Shown in pieces: positions 1 to 7,954 of a DNA stretch of 64,000 nucleotides. The DNA is from Loktanella sp. 3ANDIMAR09 (lineage in GTDB: Bacteria > Pseudomonadota > Alphaproteobacteria > Rhodobacterales > Rhodobacteraceae). Made by a program: the position numbers and the translations under genes. The notes beneath the pieces were generated by a model. That model was not told where the DNA came from. It searched no databases and saw nothing but the letters and a program-made list of their open reading frames with translations. Location of the stretch: positions 248,001 through 312,000 of the forward strand of contig NZ_LJAK01000002.1 in assembly GCF_001420005.1 (NCBI RefSeq), read 5' to 3'. Positions within the stretch are counted from its first letter, which is position 1, and each line of letters starts with the position of its first letter.

Positions 1-962
1 CCTATGCCGATGCGCTGCGCAGCAGTCAGGCGCGCGCGGCGATTGTCTGGGACGGGGCGGATCTGGACGATCTTGGCCTTGCGGCGGCGATTACGGTGCC
101 ACGCGCACGCCTTGCCATGGCGCAGTTGACGCAGGCCTTTGACCCGCGTCCTGCGGGGGCTGGCATTCATCCCACGGCCGTGATCGATCCTGCGGCGCGG
201 ATCGGCGCGGATGTGCATATCGGACCATTCGTGGTGATCGGGCCGGGTGTCGCATTGGGCGACGGGTGCCGCATCGATAGCCATGTCAGTATCGGCGACC
301 GCGCCACCCTCGGGGCCGGGTGTTGGCTGGGGGCGGGCACGCGCATTGGTCGCGACTGCCATCTGGGTGCGCGGGTCATTACCCAACCCAATGCCGTGAT
401 CGGGTCCGACGGATTTTCCTATGTGACCACCGACCTCGCCAACGAGGAACGCGCGATCAAGACCATGGGGCGGACGCCGCTGACCCCGCCGCAGGACGGC
501 ACGCGCCATCGGATTCATTCGCTGGGTGGGGTCGTGCTGGGGGACGATGTCGAGGTCGGTTCGAATTCGACGATTGACGCAGGCACGATCAGACCTACCC
601 GGATCGGTCGCGGAACCAAGATCGATAACCAGGTCCATATCGGTCATAATTGCGTGGTGGGCGAGGATTGCATCGTCTGCGGTCACGTGGGTCTTGCTGG
701 GTCCGGCACCTTTGGCGACCGCTGCGTGTTTGCGGGCAAGGTCGGGACTAAGGATCACGTTACCCTTGGAAATGATGTGGTGATGGGAGGCGGGGCAAAC
801 GTTTATTCCGATTTCCCCGACGGTGCCTTTGTCATGGGCAGTCCGGCGCTGGACATGCCGGACCACCGCGCCCAGCAAAAGGCGCTGCGCGGTTTGCCGC
901 AACTGCAAAAAATCGTGGCGGACCTGCGTGCCCGCCTGACCAATCCGGGTGAGGCCGGCTGA
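1..962 (+). CDS. lpxD: UDP-3-O-acylglucosamine N-acyltransferase (LpxD family), 5' partial
   Basis: Catalyses transfer of an R-3-hydroxyacyl chain from ACP to UDP-3-O-acylglucosamine, the third step of lipid A synthesis, in the cytoplasm. The frame is open to the left edge (codons from base 3), so the start lies outside; about 319 residues are visible and roughly 45 N-terminal residues appear missing compared with E. coli LpxD. The visible start resembles the end of the uridine-binding domain. A left-handed beta-helix of hexapeptide repeats follows, with DGFSY, then IDNQVHIGHN carrying the presumed catalytic His, then a helical C-terminus. A GTG at 96 is not the start because homology continues upstream of it. 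It is followed after 3 bases by an ACP gene and then a ketosynthase, which suggests a dedicated acyl-chain supply. No lpxD lies in the skp-fabZ-lpxA run at 26-30 kb, so this may be the only housekeeping copy, though a paralogue elsewhere cannot be excluded. Confidence 0.85.
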   Translation, partial: YADALRSSQARAAIVWDGADLDDLGLAAAITVPRARLAMAQLTQAFDPRPAGAGIHPTAVIDPAARIGADVHIGPFVVIGPGVALGDGCRIDSHVSIGDRATLGAGCWLGAGTRIGRDCHLGARVITQPNAVIGSDGFSYVTTDLANEERAIKTMGRTPLTPPQDGTRHRIHSLGGVVLGDDVEVGSNSTIDAGTIRPTRIGRGTKIDNQVHIGHNCVVGEDCIVCGHVGLAGSGTFGDRCVFAGKVGTKDHVTLGNDVVMGGGANVYSDFPDGAFVMGSPALDMPDHRAQQKALRGLPQLQKIVADLRARLTNPGEAG

Positions 963-965
963 GCC

Positions 966-1250
966 ATGTCAGAACAACAGATGCAATACGATCAGACTGT
1001 TGCAGACAAGATTATCCAGATCCTGGCGGATCAGGCGTTGTTGGACAGTGCCGATGTGACAATGGACGACACGTTGGACAGCCTCGGTCTGGACAGCATG
1101 GGCGTGGTCGAGACGATTTTCGCCATCGAAGAGGCGTTCGACATTACGGTGCCGTTCAATGCGAACGCGCCGCAGGACAGCGGGTTTGACGTGTCCTCGG
1201 TGCGGTCCATCGTGGCGGCGGTCCAGGATCTGATCCAGCGGCAGGGCTGA
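966..1250 (+). CDS. Acyl carrier protein
   Basis: A 94-residue acidic ACP. The phosphopantetheine attachment serine is Ser44 in the LGLDSMG motif, followed by the helix II pattern VVETIFAIEEAFDITVP. It is longer than housekeeping AcpP (about 78 residues) and has extra residues before the last helix. This resembles specialised ACPs such as rhizobial AcpXL, which carries very long chains for lipid A. It starts 3 bases after the lpxD stop and ends 5 bases before the ketosynthase, so the three are almost certainly cotranscribed. Its role as acyl donor to the adjacent LpxD or substrate of the adjacent ketosynthase is inferred from position only. Confidence 0.85.
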   Translation: MSEQQMQYDQTVADKIIQILADQALLDSADVTMDDTLDSLGLDSMGVVETIFAIEEAFDITVPFNANAPQDSGFDVSSVRSIVAAVQDLIQRQG

Positions 1251-1255
1251 CGGGA

Positions 1256-2458
1256 ATGCGGCGGGTCGTCATTACCGGGGCCGGCACGATCAACCCGCTG
1301 GGCGCATCTGTTGCCGCAACCTTTGACGCGATGCGGGCAGGAACCTGTGCCATCGGTCCATTGGATATTCGCGACGTGGACCGCCTGCAGGTCAGGATCG
1401 GTGCGCAGGTGCGCGACTACGATGAGGCCGATCATTTCACCAGGCAGCAGTTAACGCTGTACGACAGGTTCACCCAATTTGCGCTGATCGCGGGCGCGCA
1501 GGCCGTGACGCAAGCAGGGCTGGTCGGTGTCGATCCTGATCGGGCGGGCGTGGTGCTGGGCACGTCGGGGGGCGGTCTGAACACGCTCGATGACAATTAC
1601 CGCGCTGTGTATGAGGACCGCCGCGACCGTGTGCATCCGTTCATCGTGCCGCGCCTGATGGCCAATGCCGCCGCCAGCCATCTGTCGATGACGCACGGCC
1701 TGCGCGGACCGGTAACGACCGTGTCCACGGCCTGCGCGTCCTCCAATCATGCGATGGGGCAGGCATTGGCGACGATCCGCGGGGGGCAGGCCGACGTCAT
1801 GCTGACTGGCGGGGCCGAGGCCATGCTGTGTTTTGGCGGGATCAAGGCCTGGGAAGGGCTGCGCGTCATGGCGCGCGACACCTGCCGCCCGTTCTCGGCG
1901 GACCGGACCGGGATGGTGCAGGGCGAAGGGGCCGCAGTGTTTGTGTTCGAGGACCGGGATCACGCACTGGCCCGCGGTGCGACGATCATGGCCGAGGTTG
2001 CGGGATTTGCCGCTACCTCTGACGCGGGCGATATCGTGAGCCCCAGCCAGGACGGTGCCGCACGCGCGATGCGCGGTGCGATGGCCGATGCCGGGCTGAC
2101 CCCTGCGCAGGTGGGCTATATCAATGCCCATGGCACCGGGACTGCGGCGAATGACCGGACCGAATGTGCAGCGGTCCACGAGGTGTTCGGCGAACACGCC
2201 CGGGACCTGCTGATATCATCGACCAAATCCATGCATGGCCATTTGATCGGTGCCGCAGGCGCCGTCGAATTGCTGGCCTGCCTGATGGCCCTGACCGAAG
2301 GGGTGATCGCGCCCACGGTCAACCACCGTGCGGCTGACCCCGATTGCGACCTGGATATCGTCGCCAATACCGCACGCAGGGCCGAGGTATCGGCAGTGCT
2401 GTCCAATGCCTTTGCATTCGGTGGATTGAATGCGGTGGTGGCGCTGACCCGTGCCTGA
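1256..2458 (+). CDS. Beta-ketoacyl-ACP synthase, FabF/KAS II family
   Basis: A 400-residue condensing enzyme that elongates ACP-bound acyl chains with malonyl-ACP. The complete Cys-His-His triad is visible: Cys160 in STACASSN, His292 in NAHGTGTAAND and His329 in KSMHGHLIGAAGA. Length and motifs match FabF. Clustering with an ACP and an LpxD-family transferase, away from other fab genes, suggests a specialised pathway (lipid A acyl chain or a similar product) rather than bulk fatty acid synthesis; that is inference. The start is ATG 1256, 5 bases after the ACP stop. A terminator belonging to the convergent gene follows its stop. Confidence 0.85.
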   Translation: MRRVVITGAGTINPLGASVAATFDAMRAGTCAIGPLDIRDVDRLQVRIGAQVRDYDEADHFTRQQLTLYDRFTQFALIAGAQAVTQAGLVGVDPDRAGVVLGTSGGGLNTLDDNYRAVYEDRRDRVHPFIVPRLMANAAASHLSMTHGLRGPVTTVSTACASSNHAMGQALATIRGGQADVMLTGGAEAMLCFGGIKAWEGLRVMARDTCRPFSADRTGMVQGEGAAVFVFEDRDHALARGATIMAEVAGFAATSDAGDIVSPSQDGAARAMRGAMADAGLTPAQVGYINAHGTGTAANDRTECAAVHEVFGEHARDLLISSTKSMHGHLIGAAGAVELLACLMALTEGVIAPTVNHRAADPDCDLDIVANTARRAEVSAVLSNAFAFGGLNAVVALTRA

Positions 2459-2464
2459 GGCATG

Positions 2465-2496
2465 AAAAAGGCCGCCCTGCGCGATGGCGGGCGGCC
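2465..2496 (-). terminator. Rho-independent terminator of the IalB-family gene
   Basis: On the minus strand, a GC-rich stem (GCCGCCC paired with GGGCGGC) is followed by TTTTT, directly downstream of the minus-strand IalB stop and within 40 bases of the convergent ketosynthase stop. Confidence 0.75.
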
Positions 2497-2519
2497 CGGT
2501 CGCAGATTATCGTCTATGA

Positions 2520-3116
2520 TTACTGCTGATCGACGCTGTCAAAACCGGCGGTGAAACCCGACAGCGACATGTCCAGAACAACCTCTTGGTCGGGGGCCGC
2601 GGCAGGCACCATGCGCACAACGGCGTTATTGCCCCGCTTGAGCTGGTTGACCTCTTCTGCGGTGAACCCGACACGCGCCACGCATCCCGCCTGGTTGCAG
2701 AACGTGAACGGGTAGACCTTGGGTTCGTTGCTGTCGATGGTGACGCGCAGGTTCTGGGTCAAAAGCGTTTCAAGCGGCACGACGAAAGTCGCGCCAGCCG
2801 CAGCTTCGCCACCGGCGGGCAAGGGAAAGGTGCTGACCTCGGCCACGGCATTGCCGTCGTCATCCATCAACAGCTGATACAGCTGGCATGGGTCGGTGCC
2901 TTCTTCGGCCTTGAGGCAGCGAAGCGACCAATCGTTGAACTCTTGGCGGATGTAGGGCTGTCCGATGCGCAGCTCTTCTGCTGCGGGGGCTTCTGCTGCG
3001 GGTGCCTCGGCTGGGGTGTCCGTCGCGGGGGTTTCTTCTGTGGTCTGTGCGGCGGCAGCCAGCGGCGCGGCGGCAACCAGCAGTGCCAGCAGCGTTGTCT
3101 TGGTCGTTTCGAACAT
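2520..3116 (-). CDS. Invasion-associated locus B (IalB) family periplasmic protein
   Basis: An IalB-family protein of about 198 residues. ATG at 3116 (MFETTKTTLLALL) is chosen over an in-frame upstream start because AAGAGG lies 6 bases before it and a signal peptide ending AAAAQ follows at once. A Pro/Ala/Glu-rich linker (about residues 25-48) precedes the IalB domain, which has paired cysteines in SLRCLK, DPCQLY, TFCNQAGC and a WSLRC core. Known members were named for Bartonella erythrocyte invasion, but free-living alphaproteobacteria have many of unknown function. Its job here cannot be told from context. Confidence 0.8.
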   Translation of the reverse strand: MFETTKTTLLALLVAAAPLAAAAQTTEETPATDTPAEAPAAEAPAAEELRIGQPYIRQEFNDWSLRCLKAEEGTDPCQLYQLLMDDDGNAVAEVSTFPLPAGGEAAAGATFVVPLETLLTQNLRVTIDSNEPKVYPFTFCNQAGCVARVGFTAEEVNQLKRGNNAVVRMVPAAAPDQEVVLDMSLSGFTAGFDSVDQQ

Positions 3117-3439
3117 CGGATACCTCTTGGTATAGAATTTGGCCCTGAAGTAGCATGCAACCGCAGGACTGTCAGTGACAAATTTACGACCACGCACGAC
3201 ACCGCCGACAACAAAAAAGGGCCCCGCAAAGGACCCTTTTCCGTTCTCCCTGCCGGACGTTGCCGACGAATTGACCGAACGCTAGGGCAAGCTTTCTGTT
3301 GCGTCAACGCGAAAATGAAGGAGCGCGTCATTGGGTCCCGTTGCCTTGCCGACAAATCGAACCACGCCCGGTTTGAGGCTTTTATCAGGCGCAGCGGGCG
3401 CATAGAGTTTCGCTGCGAAAGAACGCTTTGGGGGCTGAT
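3117..3439. other. Divergent intergenic region with one hairpin, no gene seen
   Basis: 323 bases between the IalB gene (minus) and the HerA-like ATPase (plus). It holds both divergent promoters and the hairpin listed at 3216. I see no convincing tRNA or small open reading frame. Bases 3290-3320 contain a GTTGCGTCAACGC palindrome of unknown meaning. Confidence 0.5.
3216..3241. terminator. Terminator-like hairpin inside a divergent promoter region
   Basis: AAAAGGG pairs with CCCTTTT, with two further G-C pairs across a bulge, giving A- and T-rich flanks on both strands. No annotated gene ends here, so it may terminate a short untranslated transcript or attenuate one of the divergent genes. Confidence 0.45.
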
Positions 3440-4978
3440 ATGACGGATCGTATTTTCATCGGGGGGGGTGGTGAAAACTATGCCGCGCCGCAGGAGTTGT
3501 TGCTGAACAAGGCCAATCGCCACGGCCTGATCGCGGGTGCCACTGGCACCGGCAAGACCGTCACGCTGCAAATTCTGGCCGAAGGATTTTCCGCCGCTGG
3601 CGTCCCTGTGTTCTTGTCCGACGTCAAGGGCGATCTGTCGGGGCTTGCGGTCAGCGGATCAGCCGATTTCAAGCTGCACGAACCCTTTATGAAACGGTCC
3701 GAAACCATCGGTCTGGACCTGCAATACAGCGCCTTTCCCGTCACGTTCTGGGACCTGCTGGGGGAGCAGGGCCATCCGATCCGGGCAACCGTCGCGGAAA
3801 TGGGGCCGCTGTTGCTCAGCCGTCTGCTGGGCCTGACCGACGTGCAGGAAGGCGTGATGAACGTCGCATTCCGCGTGGCCGACGAAGAGGGGCTGCCACT
3901 GCTGGACCTCAAGGATCTGCAGGCGCTGCTGGTCTGGGTCGGGCAGAATGCCAAGGATCTGTCGCTGCGCTATGGCAATGTGGCCGCGTCCTCGGTGGGC
4001 GCGATCCAGCGGCAATTGCTGGTCCTGGAAAATCAGGGGGGCAACCAGTTGTTCGGTGAACCCGCGTTGGAATTGTCGGACATTATCCGCTGTGCCGATG
4101 ACGGCCGCGGCATGATCAACATTCTGGCAGCTGACCGGTTGATGGCGTCACCCGCGCTTTATGCCACGTTCCTGTTGTGGCTGTTGTCGGAACTGTTCGA
4201 GGAACTGCCAGAGGTCGGCAACCCGGACAAACCCAAACTGGTTTTCTTCTTTGACGAGGCGCATCTGCTGTTTGACGACGCACCCAAGGCATTGGTGGAC
4301 AAGGTCGAACAGGTCGCGCGCCTGATCCGGTCCAAGGGGGTTGGCGTCTATTTCATCACGCAGAACCCCGACGATGTGCCGGACGATGTGCTGGGGCAGT
4401 TGGGTAACCGCGTGCAGCACGCCCTGCGGTCATTTACCGAACGCGACCGCAAGGCCCTGCAAAAGGCCGCCGAAACCTATCGTCAGAACCCTGCATTCGA
4501 CACGGCAGAGGCGATCCAGCAGGTCGGCACCGGCGAGGCGGTCACGTCGATGCTGGACAACAAGGGTGCCCCGATGATCGTCGAGCGGACGCTGATCCGC
4601 CCGCCGTCGTCGCAACTGGGCCCCATTGATCCCAGCACACGCGCCGTGATGATGGGGCAGAACCCGATGCACGCGAAATACAGCACCGCCGTGGACCGCG
4701 ACAGCGCATTCGAAATGCTGAGCAAACGCGCAGGCGACGCGGCCAAGGCCGCAGCAGAAGCCGAAGCCGCCGAGGAAAAGGCCGAAGCACAAGAACGCGA
4801 ATTCAAGATGGCGCGTCGCTACGAAGGCAAGCAGACCGGGCGGTCAACCCCGCGCCGGGCCAAGGACGACGGCGGTTTCGGGGGGGCAATCGCATCCGTC
4901 GTGGTCAAGGAACTGAAGGGCACCACCGGTCGTCGTATCGTGCGCGGCATCCTGGGCGGGTTGTTCAAGGGTCGCTGA
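3440..4978 (+). CDS. HerA-like ATPase/helicase, DUF853 (YjgR) family
   Basis: A protein of about 512 residues in the HerA/FtsK branch of the P-loop ATPases. Walker A is GATGTGKT near residue 34, and Walker B is KLVFFFDEAHLLF near residue 270. An arginine-rich, Lys-rich C-terminal tail follows an Ala/Glu-rich helical segment (about 430-460), ending in RRIVRGILGGLFKGR. Length is typical of the DUF853 family, whose cellular role is not firmly established; an ATP-driven DNA-translocation function is inferred from HerA. ATG 3440 is preferred to TTG 3428 because the IFIGGGG family start follows it. It overlaps the downstream methyltransferase start by one base (TGATG), so the two are translationally coupled. 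Confidence 0.8.
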   Translation: MTDRIFIGGGGENYAAPQELLLNKANRHGLIAGATGTGKTVTLQILAEGFSAAGVPVFLSDVKGDLSGLAVSGSADFKLHEPFMKRSETIGLDLQYSAFPVTFWDLLGEQGHPIRATVAEMGPLLLSRLLGLTDVQEGVMNVAFRVADEEGLPLLDLKDLQALLVWVGQNAKDLSLRYGNVAASSVGAIQRQLLVLENQGGNQLFGEPALELSDIIRCADDGRGMINILAADRLMASPALYATFLLWLLSELFEELPEVGNPDKPKLVFFFDEAHLLFDDAPKALVDKVEQVARLIRSKGVGVYFITQNPDDVPDDVLGQLGNRVQHALRSFTERDRKALQKAAETYRQNPAFDTAEAIQQVGTGEAVTSMLDNKGAPMIVERTLIRPPSSQLGPIDPSTRAVMMGQNPMHAKYSTAVDRDSAFEMLSKRAGDAAKAAAEAEAAEEKAEAQEREFKMARRYEGKQTGRSTPRRAKDDGGFGGAIASVVVKELKGTTGRRIVRGILGGLFKGR

Positions 4979-5601
4979 TGGCCGACGACAAAACATTCTG
5001 GGATCGCGCGGCGGACAAATACATCAGTGATCCGATTGCGGACATGGAGGCCTACGAAGAAGGGCTGCGCCGCACGATCCCCCATCTGTCAAAGGACATG
5101 CGCGCGATTGAGATTGGCTGTGGGTCGGGCATGACCGCCCGCAGGCTGGCACCGCATGTCGCTCATCTGACGGCGACCGACCTGTCCAGCGCCATGATCG
5201 GCCATGCGCGCAAACTGCAGGACAGTGAAAACGGCCCCGACAATATCGACTACCGCGTGGCCGACCTCTCGGAGCTTTCGCACGAAAACGCCGACGTCGT
5301 TTTGTGTTTCAGTCTGCTGCATTTGCTGCCCGATCTGGACGCTGGCCTGCGTCAGATACATCACATGCTGCCGGCGGGTGGCCTGTTCATTTCAAAAACA
5401 CCTTGTCTTGGCGGGATATGGTCAGCGCTCAAGTTGGTCATGTGGCCGATGAAGCGACTGGGCAAGGCGCCGTCCAATGTCGATTTTTTCACTGCGGAGC
5501 GTCTGGAAACCAGGATCAGAGCTGCCGGATTTGACATCATCGACGCGGATGTGCAGCCCACGCGCCCGCCGCGCCACTATATTGTTGCGCGCCGCATCTG
5601 A
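4978..5601 (+). CDS. Class I SAM-dependent methyltransferase
   Basis: A 207-residue Rossmann-fold methyltransferase. Motif I is AIEIGCGSGMTARRL (residues 43-57), motif II LTATDLSSAM, and the post-II/III region FSLLHLLPDLDAGL. The substrate is unknown. It is the second gene of a pair with the HerA-like ATPase, sharing one base. The convergent hairpin at 5615 follows its stop. Confidence 0.75.
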   Translation: MADDKTFWDRAADKYISDPIADMEAYEEGLRRTIPHLSKDMRAIEIGCGSGMTARRLAPHVAHLTATDLSSAMIGHARKLQDSENGPDNIDYRVADLSELSHENADVVLCFSLLHLLPDLDAGLRQIHHMLPAGGLFISKTPCLGGIWSALKLVMWPMKRLGKAPSNVDFFTAERLETRIRAAGFDIIDADVQPTRPPRHYIVARRI

Positions 5602-5614
5602 TGGAGTGATCGAG

Positions 5615-5637
5615 GGCGCGGACAATCCGTCCGCGCC
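5615..5637. terminator. Hairpin between convergent genes
   Basis: GGCGCGGAC pairs perfectly with GTCCGCGCC across a 5-base loop. There is no T tract, so terminator activity is probable but not certain. It sits in the 42-base gap between the convergent methyltransferase and CNNM genes. Confidence 0.55.
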
Positions 5638-5643
5638 ACCCGG

Positions 5644-6960
5644 TCAAAGCGGACGGATGCTGAGGACGGAAATTCGGTTTTCGTCCTTTTCCATGACTTC
5701 GAACCGGAACCCGTAAAAGCTGAAAACCTGACCGACCAACGGGATGATCTGGGCCTCGTGGATCACCAGACCAGCGACGGTATTCGCGGTTTCGTCAGGC
5801 AGGTTCCAGTCGTGCGCACGGTTCACGTCGCGGATCGTCATGGAGCCATCAACAATATAGCCACCGTCGGGCGTCGTCTCAAAGACATAGTCTTCTTCGT
5901 CGTCGTGTTCGTCAGCAATTTCGCCCACGATTTCCTCGAGGATATCCTCGAGTGTCAGCAAACCCTGCAATGCGCCGTATTCATCCACCACCAGCGCGAA
6001 ATGCGATTTGCGTTTCAGGAACTGGCGCATCTGGTCGTTCAGCGTGGTGGTTTCCGGCACGAAATAGGGCGGCATGGCCACGTCCATGATGTCGACGCGG
6101 GTGACGCCATCCGACAGTTTTGTGCCGTCGTCCTGCACGTCATGCATGGCGCGCAACAGGTCCTTGGCATGGATGACACCGACAATGTTTTCGGGATCGT
6201 CACGGAACAGCGGCAGGCGGGTGTGCGTGCTTTCAAGGCATTGGCGCAGAATGTCCGCCGCGGGCTGGTCGGCGTCGACCATTTCGATGCCGGAGCGGTG
6301 CAACATCACCTCCTCGACGGTGCGTTCCGCCAGATCCAGCGCGCCCAGGATACGGTCGCGGTCCTCTTTCTGGACGACGCCTTCGGAATGACCCAGTTGC
6401 AGCGCACCGGCGATTTCCTCGCGCACGGCGAGGATGTTGCTGTCGGGATCGGTCTGCACGCCAAAGACGCGCAGCACACCGCGCACGAAAAACCGCACGG
6501 CGCCCACGATGGGCGAAAACAGGATCACCACCACCTTGATCGGCCGCGACACGATGCTGGCCGTGGTTTCGGGGTTGGTGATGGCGTAGGTTTTCGGCAG
6601 CACCTCTGCGAAAATCAACACCAGCGTGGTCATCACGAGGGTGGCCAAGGCCACGCCGTTGGGGCCAAAGAGCTGCGTCAACAATGCCGTTGCAAGCGAG
6701 GTCGCCAGGATGTTGACCACGTTGTTGCCCAGCAGGACCGACCCGATCAGGCGTTCGTTGTCCTCGGTCAGGTCCAGCGCACGCGATGCGCCCTTGTTGC
6801 CGCGGTCGGCGGCGGCGCGCAGTTTCCCGCGCGATGCAGCGGTCAAAGCTGTTTCCGACCCCGAAAAGAACCCCGACATGAACAGCAACAACACGATGCC
6901 CCCTGCGGTAATCCAGAAAGCGGCGTCAAAGAGCGCGGGCGCACTCGAAAGGGGGTCCAT
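5644..6960 (-). CDS. CNNM/CorC-type integral membrane protein with CBS pair (HlyC/CorC family)
   Basis: 438 residues. The N-terminal CNNM/DUF21 domain has about four membrane spans (roughly residues 15-35, 70-90, 95-115 and 130-155) with FFSGSETALTAASRGKL. Two cytoplasmic CBS domains follow (about 200-330), with VVDEYGALQGLLTLEDILEEIVGEI, then a C-terminal CorC/HlyC transporter-associated domain with DGSMTIRDVN. Family members are linked to magnesium/cobalt efflux or resistance; the old haemolysin name is misleading. It lies 55 bases downstream of xerD on the same strand and could be the last gene of that operon. Confidence 0.85.
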   Translation of the reverse strand: MDPLSSAPALFDAAFWITAGGIVLLLFMSGFFSGSETALTAASRGKLRAAADRGNKGASRALDLTEDNERLIGSVLLGNNVVNILATSLATALLTQLFGPNGVALATLVMTTLVLIFAEVLPKTYAITNPETTASIVSRPIKVVVILFSPIVGAVRFFVRGVLRVFGVQTDPDSNILAVREEIAGALQLGHSEGVVQKEDRDRILGALDLAERTVEEVMLHRSGIEMVDADQPAADILRQCLESTHTRLPLFRDDPENIVGVIHAKDLLRAMHDVQDDGTKLSDGVTRVDIMDVAMPPYFVPETTTLNDQMRQFLKRKSHFALVVDEYGALQGLLTLEDILEEIVGEIADEHDDEEDYVFETTPDGGYIVDGSMTIRDVNRAHDWNLPDETANTVAGLVIHEAQIIPLVGQVFSFYGFRFEVMEKDENRISVLSIRPL

Positions 6961-7015
6961 CAGGTCAGTTCCAATTGTTGATCAAGGCGAGGATATGGGG
7001 TCTGGCACAGTCGCT

Positions 7016-7954
7016 TCAAGTGGTTTTGGCCGCTTGTGCCAAGGGGTGGTGATTGAGCACCAGTTCAGACAGCGCTTCGTCCAGGACGTGGGTGTAGATT
7101 TCGGTCGTGGCGACATCGGCGTGACCCAGCATGATCTGGATCGCACGCAGATCGGCACCGCCCGCCAGCAGATGGGTAGCAAAGGCATGACGCATGGTGT
7201 GCGGTGTCACATCCGTATGGGCCAGACCGGCGGCTGCCGCCAGCTCCTTGATTAATGTGAAAAACCGCTGGCGGGTCATGTGCCCGGCCTTGCCACGGGC
7301 CGGAAAGAGGAATTTCGACACCGGCTTGCCCTGTGCGCGGCGCGCGTCCTGTTCGGCGTCCCAGACCTGCAACCAGTCGCGCACGGCCATGCGGGCAGGG
7401 GGCGACAGCGGGACCAGCCGTTCCTTGCCACCCTTGCCCAGCACCAGCAGCATGCGCGGGTCGCCGCGTGCGGCGCTGACGGGCAGGCTGACCAATTCCG
7501 TCACGCGCATCCCCGTCGCATAGAGCAATTCCATCAGGCAGGTGTTGCGTGTCGCGTCGGGGGCGGTGTCACGGGCCGCCTGCAACAGCCTGCCGACCTC
7601 TTCGACGGTCAGCGTCTTGGGCAGGGTTCTGGACTTGCCCGGCCCCTTGATCCGGATCGCCGGGTTGTCGGCGCGCCAGCCTTCTTCGAAAGCAAAACGA
7701 TAAAGTTGCCGGATCGCCGACAGCCTGCGGGCGCGGGTCGCGCGGGCAAGGCCCTGCGCGTCGCAGTCGATCAGATAGCTTTCGACGTGGTCCTGTGTCG
7801 CGGTGTCGAAATGCAGTCCCTTGTCGGCCAGCCAATCCGCGAAATCGGCCAGATCGCGGGCGTAGGCCAGTTGCGTATTCTGTGCCGCGTCCAGTTCCGC
7901 CGCCTGTGCCGCGACAAAGGTCTGCACCCAGCGCGTCATGGGCTGCGCCGTCAT
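7016..7954 (-). CDS. xerD: Site-specific tyrosine recombinase XerD
   Basis: 312 residues, the usual XerD length. With XerC it resolves chromosome dimers at dif. The N-terminal SAM-like core-binding domain (about 5-90) is followed by the catalytic domain with the full set Arg150 (GMRVTEL), Lys174/177 (LGKGGKERL), His252 and Arg255 (PHTMRH), His278 (LGHAD) and nucleophile Tyr287 (EIYTHV). Position next to aroK-aroB is typical of Rhodobacteraceae xerD. Its ATG overlaps the stop of the upstream gene (ATGA), so it is translated as the third gene of a small operon. Confidence 0.9.
   Translation of the reverse strand: MTAQPMTRWVQTFVAAQAAELDAAQNTQLAYARDLADFADWLADKGLHFDTATQDHVESYLIDCDAQGLARATRARRLSAIRQLYRFAFEEGWRADNPAIRIKGPGKSRTLPKTLTVEEVGRLLQAARDTAPDATRNTCLMELLYATGMRVTELVSLPVSAARGDPRMLLVLGKGGKERLVPLSPPARMAVRDWLQVWDAEQDARRAQGKPVSKFLFPARGKAGHMTRQRFFTLIKELAAAAGLAHTDVTPHTMRHAFATHLLAGGADLRAIQIMLGHADVATTEIYTHVLDEALSELVLNHHPLAQAAKTT

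Noticed and set aside
96-98. GTG as the start of lpxD
   Set aside because: The frame stays open to the window edge and the residues before it align with the LpxD N-terminal domain, so the gene is cut by the window.
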